64,000 bases of DNA, taken from assembly GCA_036873135.1 (NCBI GenBank), contig JAPTYO010000059.1:24999066-25063065 (forward strand), written 5' to 3'. A model generated the notes under the pieces. It searched no databases, was not told the DNA's origin, and saw only the letters and a list, made by a program, of their open reading frames with translations. This DNA comes from Clarkia xantiana subsp. parviflora. Its lineage: Eukaryota; Streptophyta; Magnoliopsida; Myrtales; Onagraceae. This document shows, piece after piece, positions 54,267 to 64,000 of this stretch (positions are counted from its first letter, which is position 1; the number at the start of each line of letters is the position of its first letter). Both the position numbers and the translations under genes were made by a program.

Positions 54267-57086
54267 ATGCAAACACAAGCCCCCATTACTATCCTGATGC
54301 TCCCATGGCTAGCCCATGGCCACATATCACCCTACTTCGAGCTAGCCAAGAGGCTCGCCACACGAAACTTCGTGGCCCACATCTGCTCCACTCCCGCGAA
54401 CCTTGACTCGATCCGATCCAAAATCCCCGAAAACCTCTCATCTTCCATTCAACTCGACGAAATCCACCTCGACCCTCTCCCCGAGCTGCCACCTCAGCAG
54501 CACACGACCAATGGGCTGCCGCCACATCTGATGCCCACGCTCAAGGCGGCATTTGATAGGTGCGGTCCGAAGCTTGAGGGTATCATGGAGAAGTTGAGGC
54601 CCGATCTGGTAGTTTACGACTTCTTGCTACCGTGGGCGCCCGAGGTGGCTAAATCGCGTGGTGTCCCGGGGGTATGCTTCATGAGTGTGAGTGCAGGGGT
54701 ATCGGGGTATGTGATTCACGCGCTGAAGAAGTTGAATGGAGAGGTGGTGGGCGAGTTTCCATATCAAGATATTTATTATCTTGAGGATGGCGCCAACCAT
54801 ACGTTTGAGCAGATGGTGGAGGCTTCGGCCGGTGGCCTAAAAGACAAGGATAGGTACGTAATGGGTTGCCCTCATATATGTTTGCAAAAAATACACTGTT
54901 CATACTATTAGTATTTTTTTTACCAAATTGGTACCACATGTTTCCATTTTGTACCGTTTGCATACCATCGTTAGTGTTCCGTAAAAAATGACCGTTAAAT
55001 GGCATGTGCCATACACGTGAGTAACCCAAAACTTTCAATTTTGTTACAATTTAGTCCCTCTAATACATCCTTAACTTTTATTTTGTTCAATTTAGTCTTA
55101 AAATTTCAAAACCAAACCATTTTTCCAAACTGACCTAGCCAGACCTTTAGAGGGACTAAATTATAACAAAATTGAAAGTTTTGGGCTGCTCACGTGCATG
55201 ACACATGCCATTTAACGGCCATTTTTTACGGAACACTAACGGTGGTATGCAAACAGTACAAAATGGAAACATATGATACCAATTTGGTACAAAAAATACT
55301 AATGATATGAACAGTGTATTTTTTGCAAACATGTAGTACCAAAAGGACCCTTAACCCTATAATTAATTAGCCTCTTAAAATTTTTCCTTTTTTTAGCCAA
55401 CCAGGCGTATGTAATTATTTAAAAAAAAAAACACTCATAATTCAAAAACTTTTATCCTTGGGCATAGAAAATAGTATTGAAAATTCAAAGTAGGTTCCAA
55501 CATCTGTTTTATGCTGTTATATATATATTGAGAACTTATATATTATGCCCAAATTTCAGCATTTTTACAGCTAATTAGGTCAATTTGGAATTTCGTAGCG
55601 ATTAAGATTAATATTTTAGAACCACAACTATTATTTCATTCGTTTTAATAATAAATACAAGTTTGAAGAGCAATGTTTCTTTTTTATTTTATTAGAGTGC
55701 AATATATTTGCAACAGATAAAATTAAATATTTTACATTTCCTTTATAAAAATAGGCCCCTCTTAAACAACTAAAATTCTTGTGCTGAAATTAATTTTAAG
55801 TTTTATCAGCTTTTAGAGGTGGTAACCCATTTAATCTTTTTCCAAAATAGTATTTTACCGGATGAAAAGTGCACCGCACGCATCTTCCACCTGCATAGTA
55901 GTGTTAGATTTGTTTGAAAAAAATAAAAATAAAATAAATCTGGGCTATATTTATCGAAGAATCTTAAATGAGCAGAGCCATCCGATTTCCGAAAATAGCA
56001 TTTTAATAAAATAATTTACAAACAGAGCCTAGAAAATAAAATAATTGCAAATCTTTGTAATTTTTATTATTATTAATTAAAATGCTATTTTGGGAAATGC
56101 CTCTGCTCATTTAGGATTGTTCAATAAATAAAAATGAAACAGGTTTCTGCAATGTGTTGAGCGATCTACAAACATTTTGTTGCTGAAGACATTTCGTGAG
56201 CTAGAGGGGAAATACATAGACTACTTATCAGGACTACTAGGGAACAAGAAGGTGGTCCCAGTCGGTCCACTCGTCCAAGACCCGGTTGACGACTCAAACG
56301 CGACCCACATCATCGAATGGCTCGACAGCAAACCCGCATCCTCCACCGTCTTCGTCTCCTTCGGAACCGAGTACTTCCTCTCCGAACCCGAGCTAGAAGA
56401 CATCGCCCTCGGCCTCGAACTCAGCAACATCGACTTCATCTGGGTCGTTCGGTTTCCGAGTGGCGAGACACGCAATCTCGACAAGGTATTATGGAATAAT
56501 ATATTAGAAAATTTTATTATATTCTGATAAAATTATATTATATTTATATATTATCAGATTATGTTATTATAGATCTAGTCTTATATATATATATATATAT
56601 ATGTAATCAATCTTAAATAAAATAATACACATTATCATTCTTCTATACAAGGTCCTTCCGGAAGGGTTCCTCGAAAGGGTCAAAGGACGAGGGATGGTGA
56701 TCGAGAATTGGGCCCCGCAGGCGAGGATTTTGGCGCATGGGAGTATAGGAGGGTTTGTGAGCCATTGTGGGTGGAGTTCGGTTATGGAGAGTATGAAGCT
56801 GGGAGTGCCGATTATAGCCGTGGCGATGCAACTGGACCAGCCGTTGAACGCGAAGGTGGTGGAGGGTGTGGGGGTTGGGGTGGAGGTGAGGAGGAACCCT
56901 AAAAGTGGGAGGTTTGAGAGGGAGGAGATTGGGAGAGTTGTGAGGGAGGTGGTGGTGGGGAGTGGTGGGGAGAGAGTGAGGAGAATGGTGAAGGAAGTGA
57001 GTGAGAATATTGGGAGTAAGGGTGATGATCAAGAGATTGATGGAGTTGTTGATGAATTTCTTATGATTTTGAAGGGTGCCAAATAA
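54267..57086 (+). CDS. UDP-glycosyltransferase, family 1, UGT94/UGT91-like, 3 exons
   Basis: Exons are 54267-54853, 56143-56485 and 56652-57086. They total 1365 nt and 454 residues, complete for a plant family 1 UGT, with good GT/AG borders and phases. It should move a sugar from a UDP-sugar to a small acceptor in the cytosol. The catalytic His is H19 in LPWLAHGHISP and the partner Asp is D118 in DLVVYDFLLPWAPE. Acceptor-side landmarks are TTNGLPPHLMPTL, ECLR-region equivalent VERSTNILLLKTFRELEGKY and VVPVGPLVQDP. The 44-residue PSPG box is intact at 330-373: WAPQARILAH, GGFVSHCGWSSVMES, GVPIIAVAMQLDQ; the final Gln often goes with glucose. The opening and GLPPHLMPTL resemble UGT94 enzymes, which add a sugar to an existing glycoside. 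The acceptor cannot be told from sequence. TATA-like sequence lies at 54166-54189. Many relatives are intronless, so the two introns deserve attention. Confidence 0.93.
54863..55357. mobile_element. Fold-back element in intron 1 of the UGT gene
   Basis: A smaller member of the 37818-38638 family. The right end GTAGTACCAAAAGGACCCTTAACCC is typical; the left end (GGGTTGCCCTCATATATGTTTGC) has lost about ten bases. Mirrored internal words are AAATGGCATGTGCCATACACGTG at the left and CACGTGCATGACACATGCCATTT at the right. Only a trace of the CCTAGCC centre remains (about 55133-55146). The left end lies ten bases inside the intron, next to the donor AG|GTACGT. It ends 785 bp before the acceptor. Confidence 0.85.
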
Positions 57087-57583
57087 GGGATCATATAAGT
57101 GAGATAGATTTATTTGAGAGGTTTTATTGAATGTTTTCTTTGTATGTTTTCTAAGGCTCATTCCATTTACTTCTTAGTTTATAATAATATGTGATGGTTA
57201 GAGAATACTACTTTCAATTAGAAAAAGCACAATTAGTATTACTTATATTTTTTTTCCCAATAAATTTATGAACTTTTTTATTATTTTTTACATCAAAATA
57301 AACAAATGGGTCATATGAATTTGAAGAGAACATCAAATTGGTTTATTCTGATTAAAAAAAATAAAAAGTTTATAAATTTATTAAAAAAAAACAATGATAC
57401 GTACGAATCTATCTAAAGAGAAGAGAAACAGCTTTCAAAGAAACTCTTATCTCTACCGTTATGAGAGTAAAACTTTGTTAATCAAGCTTCATCATTATAT
57501 ATCACAGAGAGAAAAGTTGAGAGCTCTCTTGTCATTCCAAAGTCTCCTTTCAAACCAACCCATTCAGAGAATAGCGACGAAGA
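57087..57583. other. 3' flank of the UGT gene, no further gene recognised
   Basis: Short AT-rich transition between the UGT stop codon and the satellite. The last 200 bp are less AT-rich but match no monomer and no family known to me. Confidence 0.5.
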
Positions 57584-60500
57584 AAATGTGAAGTTTTGAG
57601 TCCGAAATGAGAAGTACTTTAAACCATTCCACGGTCATATACGATAAGTAAGAGTGCAAATAAAACTGATTTCATAAAAAACAGAGGTCCGAAAAGAGGT
57701 TATATTGAAAAAATGAGAAAATTAGCCGAAACTGAAGAATTTCGCATACTTACCATCACGGAAAACGTGATGCTTTGATTCCGAAATGAGAAATACTTTG
57801 AACCATTCCACGGACATATACGATGAGTAAGAGTGCAAATAAAACTTATTTCATTAAAAACAAAGGTCCGAGGGAGGTTTTATTGAAAAAATGAGATAAT
57901 TGGCCGAAACTGAAGAATTTCGTGTACTAACCATCACAGAAATGTGAAGTTTTGAGTCCGAAATGAGAATTACTTTAAACCATTCCACGGTCATATACGA
58001 TGAGTAAGAGCGCAAATAAAAATGATTTCATAAAAAACAGAGGTCCGAGTCAGGTTATATTGAAAAAATGAAAAAATTGGCCGAAACCGAAGAATTTCGC
58101 ATACTAACCATCACGGAAAATGTGAAGTTTTGAGTCCGAAATGAGAAGTACTTTAAACCATTCCACGGTCATATACGATAAGTAAGAGTGCAAATAAAAC
58201 TGATTTCATAAAAAACAGAGGTCCGAAAAGAGGTTATATTGAAAAAATGAGAAAATTGGCCGAAACTGAAGAATTTCGCATACTTACCATCACGGAAAAC
58301 GTGATGCTTTGATTCCGAAATGAAAAATACTTTGAACCATTCCACGGACATATACGATGAGTAAGAGTGCAAATAAAACTTATTTAATAAAAAACAGAGG
58401 TCCGAGTGAGGTTTTATTGAAAAAAATGAGAAAATTGGCCGAAACTGAATAATTTCGTGTACTAACCATCACAGAAATGTGAAGTTATGAGTCCGAAATG
58501 AGAATTACTTTAAACCATTCCACAGTCATATACGATGAGTAAGAGTGCAAATAAAAATGATTTCATAAAAAACAGAGGTTCGAGTCAGGTTATATTGAAA
58601 AAATGAAAAAATTGGCCGAAACCGAAGAATTTTGCATACTAACCATCACGGAAAATGTGAAGTTTTGAGTCCGAAATGAGAAGTACTTTAAACCATTCCA
58701 AGATCATATACGATGAGTAAGAGTGTAAATAAAATTGATTTCTTCAAAAACAGAGGTCCGGAAAGAGGTTATAATGAAATAAAAAATGAGAAAATTGGCC
58801 GAAACTGAAGAATTTCGCATACTAACCATCACGGAAAATATTGTGAAGCTTTGAGTCCGAAATGAGAAGTACTTTAAACCATTCCACGGTCATATACGAT
58901 GAGTAAGAGTGCAAATAAAACTGATTTCATAAAAAACAGAGGTCCGAGTGAGGTTATATTGAAAAAATGAAAAAATTGGCCGAAATTGAAGAATTTCGCA
59001 TACTAACCATCACGGAAAATGTGAAGTTTTGAGTCCGAAATGAGAAGTACTTTAAACCATTCCACGGTCATATACGATAAGTAAGAGTGCAAATAAAACT
59101 GATTTCATAAAAAACAGAGGTCCGAAAAGAGGTTATATTGAAAAAATGAGAAAATTGGCCGAAACTGAAGAATTTCGCATACTTACCGTCACGGAAAACG
59201 TGATACTTTGATTCCGAAATGAGAAATACTTTGAACCATTCCACGGACATATACGATGAGTAAGAGTGCAAATAAAACTTATTTCATTAAAAACAAAGGT
59301 CCGAGGGAGGTTTTATTGAAAAAATGAGATATTTGGCCGAAACTGAAGAATTTCGTGTACTAACCATCACAGAAAAGTGAAGTTTTGAGTCCGAAATGAG
59401 AAGTAATTTAAACCATTCCACGGTCATATACGATGAGTAAGAGTGCAAATAAAACTGATTTCATAAAAAAGAGAGGTCCGAGTGAGGTTATATTGAAAAA
59501 ATGAAAAAATTGGCCGAAATTGAAGAATTTCGCATACTAACCATCACGGAAAATGTGAAGTTTTGAGTCCGAAATGAGAAGTACTTTAAACCATTCCACG
59601 GTCATATACGATAAGTAAGAGTGCAAATAAAACTGATTTCATAAAAAACAGAGGTCCGAAAAGAGGTTATATTGAAAAAATGAGAAAATTGGCCGAAACT
59701 GAAGAATTTCGCATACTTACCATCACGGAAAACGTGATACTTTGATTCCGAAATGAGAAATACTTTGAACCATTCCACGGACATATACGATGAGTAAGAG
59801 TGCAAATAAAACTTATTTCATAAAAAAAAGAGGTCCGAGTGAGGTTTTATTGAAAAAAATTAGAAAATTGGCCGAAACTGAAGAATTTCGTGTACTAATA
59901 ACCATCACAGAAATGTGAAGTTATGAGTCCGAAATGAGAATTACTTTAAACCATTCCACGGTCATATACGATGAGTAAGATTGCAAATAAAAATGATTTC
60001 ATAAAAAACAGAGGTCCGAGTCAGGTTATATTGAAAAAATGAAAAAATTGGCCGAAACCGAAGAATTTCGCATACTAACCATCACGGAAAATGTGAAGTT
60101 TTGAGTCCGAAATGAGAAGTACTTTAAACCATTCCAAGATCATATACGATGAGTAAGAGTGTAAATAAAATTGATTTCTTCAAAAACAGAGGTCCGGAAA
60201 GAGGTTATAATGAAATAAAAAATGAGAAAATTGGCCGAAACTGAAGAATTTCGCATACTAACCATCACGGAAAATATTGTGAAGCTTTTAGTCCGAAATG
60301 AGAAGTACTTTAAACCATTCCACGGTCATATACGATGAGTAAGAGTGCAAATAAAACTGATTTCATAAAAAACAGAGGTCCGAGTGAGGTTATATTGAAA
60401 AAATGAAAAAATTGGCCGAAATTGAAGAATTTCGCATACTAACCATCACAGAAAATGTGAAGTTTTGAGTCCGAAATGAGAAGTACTTTAAACCATTCCA

Positions 60501-63500
60501 CGGTCATATACGATAAGTAAGAGTGCAAAACAAACTTATTTCATAAAAAACAGAGGTCCGAAAAGAGGTTATATTGAAAAAATGAGAAAATTGGCCGAAA
60601 CTGAAGAATTTCGCATACTTACCATCACGGAAAACGTGATACTTTGATTCCGAAATGAGAAATACTTTGAACCATTCCACGGACATATACGATGAGTAAG
60701 AGTGCAAATAAAACTTATTTCATTAAAAACAAAGGTCCGAGGGAGGTTTTATTGAAAAAATGAGATAATTGGCCGAAACTGAAGAATTTCGTGTACTAAC
60801 CACAGAAAAGTGAAGTTTTGAGTCCGAAATGAGAATTACTTTAAACCATTCCACGATCATATACGATGAGTAAGAGTGCAAATAAAAATGATTTCATAAA
60901 AAACAGAGGTTCGAGTCAGGTTATATTGAAAAAATGAAAAAATTGGCCGAAACCGAAGAATTTCGCATACTAACCATCACGGAAAATGTGAAGTTTTGAG
61001 TCCGAAATGAGAAGGACTTTAAACCATTCCACGGTCATATACGATAAGTAAGAGTACAAATAAAACTTATTTAATAAAAAACAGAGGTCCGAGTGAGGTT
61101 TTATTGAAAAAAATGAGAAAATTGGCCGAAACTGAAGAATTTCGTGTACTAACCATCACAGAAATGTGAAGTTATGAGTCCGAAATGAGAATTACTTTAA
61201 ACCATTCCACGGTCATATAGGATGAGTAAGAGTGCAAATAAAAATGATTTCATAAAAAACAGAGGTCCGAGTCAGGTTATATTGAAAAAATGAAAAAATT
61301 GGCCGAAACCGAAGAATTTCGCATACTAACCATCACGGAAAATGTGAAGTTTTGAGTCCGAAATGAGAAGTACTTTAAACCATTCCACGATCATATACGA
61401 TGAGTAAGAGTCTAAATAAAAATGATTTCTTCAAAAACAGAGGTCCGGAAAGAGGTTATATTGAAATAAAAAATAAGAAAATTGGCCGAAACTGAAGAAT
61501 TTCAAATACTAACCATCACGGAAAATGTGAAGTTTTGAGTCCGAAATGAGAAGTACTTTAAACCATTCCACGGTCATATACGATAAGTAAGAGTGCAAAT
61601 AAAACTGATTTCATAAAAAACAGAGGTCCGAAAAGAGGTTATATTGAAAAAAATGAGAAAATTGGCCGAAACTGAAGAATTTCGCATACTTACCATCACG
61701 GAAAACGTGATGCTTTGATTCCGAAATGAGAAATACTTTGAACCATTCCACGGACATATACGATGAGTAAGAGGGCAAATAAAACTTATTTCATATAAAA
61801 CAAAGGTCCGAGTTAGGTTTATTGAAAAAATGAGAAAATTGGCCGAAACTGAAGAATTTCGTGTACTAACCATCACAGAAATGTGAAGTTTTGAGTCCGA
61901 AATGAAAATTACTTTAAACCATTCCACGGTCATATACGATGAGTAAGAGTGCATATAAAAATGATTTCATAAAAAACAAAGGTCCGAGTCAGGTTATATT
62001 GAAAAAATGAAAAAATTGGCTGAAACCGAATAAATTCGCATACTAACCATCACAGAAAATGTGAAGTTTTGAGTCCGAAATGAGAAGTACTTTAAACCAT
62101 TCCACGATCATATACGATGAGTAAGAGTGTAAATAAAACTGATTTCATAAAAAACAGAGGTCCGGAAAGAGGTTATAATGAAATAAAAAATGATAAAATT
62201 GGCCGAAACTAAAGAATTTCGCATACTAACCATCACGGAAAATATTGTGAAGCTTTGAGTCCGAAATGAGAAGTACTTTAAACCATTCCACGGTCATATA
62301 AGATAAGTAAGAGTGCAAATAAAACTGATTTAAGAAAAAACAGAGGTCCGAGTGAGGTTATATTGAAAAAATGAAAAAATTGGCCGAATTTGAAGAATTT
62401 CGCATACTAAGCATCACGGAAAATGTGAAGTTTTGAGTCCGAAATGAGAAGTACTTTAAACCATTCCACGGTCATATACGATAAGTAAGAGTGCAAATAA
62501 AATTGATTTCATAAAAAACAGAGGTCCGAAAAGAGGTTATATTGAAAAAATGAGAAAATTGGCCGAAACTGAAGAATTTCGCATACTTACCATCACGGAA
62601 AACGTGATGCTTTGATTCCGAAATGAGAAATACTTTGAACCATTCCACGGACATATACGATGAGTAAGAGTGCAAATAAAACTTATTTCTTAAAAAAAAA
62701 AAGGTCCGAGTGAGGTTTTATTGAAAAAATGAGAAAATTGGCCGAAACTGAAGAATTTCGTGTACTCACCATCACAGAAATGTGAAGTTTTGAGTCCGAA
62801 ATGAGAATTACTTTAAACCATTCCACGGTCATATACGATGAGTAAGAGTGCAAATAAAAATGATTTCATAAAAAACAGAGGTCCGAGTCAGGTTATATTG
62901 AAAAAATGAAAAAAATTGGCAGAAACCGAAGAATTTCGCATACTAACCATCACGGAAAATGTGAAGTTTTGAGTTCGAAATGAGAAGTACTTTAAACCAT
63001 TCCACGATCATATACGATGAGTAAGAGTGTAAATAAAACTAATTTCATCAAAAACAGAGGTCCGAAAAGAGGTTATATTGAAATAAATAATGAGAAAATT
63101 GGCCGAAACTGAAGAATTTCGCATATTAACCATCACGGAAAATATTGTGAAGCTTTGAGTCCGAAATGAGAAGTACTTTAAACCATTCCAGGTCATATAC
63201 GATGAGTAAGAGTGCAAATAAAACTGATTTCATAAAAAACAGAGGTCCGAGTGAGGTTATATTGAAAAAATGAAAAAATTGGCCGAAATTGAAGAATTTC
63301 GCATACTAACCATCACAGAAAATGTGAAGTTTTGAGTCCGAAATGAGAAGTACTTTAAACCATTCCACGGTCATATACGATAAGTAAGAGTGCAAAACAA
63401 ACTGATTTCATAAAAAACAGAGGTCCGAAAAGAGGTTATATTGAAAAAATGAGAAAATTGGCCGAAACTGAAGAATTTCGCATACTTACCATCACGGAAA

Positions 63501-64000
63501 ACGTGATACTTTGATTCCGAAATGAGAAATACTTTGAACCATTCCACGGACATATACGATGAGTAAGAGTGCAAATAAAACTTATTTCATTAAAAACAAA
63601 GGTCCGAGGGAGGTTTTATTGAAAAAATGAGATAATTGGCCGAAACTGAAGAATTTCGTGTACTAACCATCACAGAAAAGTGAAGTTTTGAGTCCGAAAT
63701 GAGAATTACTTTAAACCATTCCACGATCATATACGATGAGTAAGAGTGCAAATAAAAATGATTTCATAAAAAACAGAGGTTCGAGTCAGGTTATATTGAA
63801 AAAATGAAAAAATTGGCCGAAACCGAAGAATTTCGCATACTAACCATCACGGAAAATGTGAAGTTTTGAGTCCGAAATGAGAAGTACTTTAAACCATTCC
63901 ACGGTCATATACGATAAGTAAGAGTACAAATAAAACTGATTTCATAAAAAACAGAGGTCCGAAAAGAGGTTATATTGAAAAAATGAGAAATTTGGCCGAA
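57584..64000. repeat. Satellite DNA: about 178-bp monomers in a five-monomer higher-order repeat
   Basis: About 36 head-to-tail monomers of 176-186 bp continue to the window end. A typical monomer runs GTGAAGTTTTGAGTCCGAAATG, AACCATTCCACGGTCATATACG, AGAGGTCCGA, TTGGCCGAAACTGAAG, AATTTCGCATACTAACCATC. Five monomer types can be told apart. A has GATAAGTAAG and CCGAAAAGAGG. B has GTGATGCTTTGATTCC and TTCGTGTAC. C has GAATTACTTT and GAGTCAGG. D has GATTTCTTCAAAAAC and GGAAAGAGG with an AAATAAAAAATGAG insert. E has AATATTGTGAAGC and CCGAAATTGAAG. The order ABCDE repeats with A starts at about 58119, 59017, 59551, 60453, 61523, 62421 and 63320, i.e. mostly 898-902 bp apart. Repeated open frames of 67 codons on the minus strand are a by-product. 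Confidence 0.97.

Noticed and set aside
54267..54911. UGT as a truncated pseudogene ending in the transposon
   Set aside because: The apparent truncation disappears when the AG|GTACGT donor and the acceptor at 56142 are used. The joined frame restores all family landmarks and a complete PSPG box.
56643..57161. 172-codon minus-strand frame opposite UGT exon 3
   Set aside because: It is a shadow of the PSPG-coding exon with a His/Pro/Leu-rich, domain-free product.
58169..63574. Repeated minus-strand open frames of 67 codons (and one of 126) in the satellite
   Set aside because: They fall at the A-B monomer junction of each higher-order unit and repeat because the DNA repeats. No domain, no leader, and monomer variants introduce stops freely.

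Overview
The window is plant nuclear DNA from a eudicot. The evidence is AT-rich intergenic sequence, short GT-AG introns, and clear plant protein families: HDR of the plastid MEP pathway, COR413-PM, TMK receptor kinase, a PSPG-box glycosyltransferase and an R-R type MYB. The glycosyltransferase looks like UGT94, a family I know mainly from asterids, so an asterid is plausible. The species cannot be named from sequence alone.

Layout. 0-13 kb: a decayed Ty1/copia end, a single-exon MYB-like transcription factor (1.9-2.7 kb), a long fold-back transposon, an LTR-like remnant, a 4-exon COR413 plasma-membrane gene (7.3-8.2 kb) and the 54-codon TOM6 gene (9.1 kb). 13.9-16.7 kb: a complete 9-exon HDR/IspH gene, the last enzyme of the MEP pathway. 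17-31 kb: mostly small inverted-repeat transposons around a complete TMK-type LRR receptor kinase on the minus strand (25.3-21.8 kb). 31.9-34.7 kb: a three-exon plant membrane protein on the minus strand, possibly LDIP-like. 37.8-38.6 kb: a fold-back element with a perfect 10-bp target duplication. 39.1-51.2 kb: a nested retrotransposon. A 10.4-kb Ty3/gypsy (Tat-like) element with both LTRs and a CCTTC target duplication sits inside an older, decayed relative in the opposite orientation. 54.3-57.1 kb: a complete 3-exon UGT94-like glycosyltransferase with a fold-back transposon in intron 1. 57.6 kb to the end: a continuous satellite array of about 178-bp monomers arranged as a five-monomer (about 899 bp) higher-order repeat.

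The host genes are unrelated single genes with no cluster logic. The most unusual material is in the repeats. (1) In the inner gypsy element, reverse transcriptase, RNase H and integrase are absent; after the protease the frame runs into a second, partial, divergent gag module. (2) The same element carries an apparently intact five-exon antisense gene of 680 codons. (3) It also carries a 130-bp tandem repeat whose units each hold two hairpins with nearly the same loop. (4) The satellite has a readable higher-order structure with hybrid monomers. (5) Several diverged fold-back elements keep CACGTG in their arms, and members sit in introns of two host genes.

Exon borders were set by eye from GT/AG sites, reading phase and family alignment from memory. 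Family names are from recognition, not from a search.
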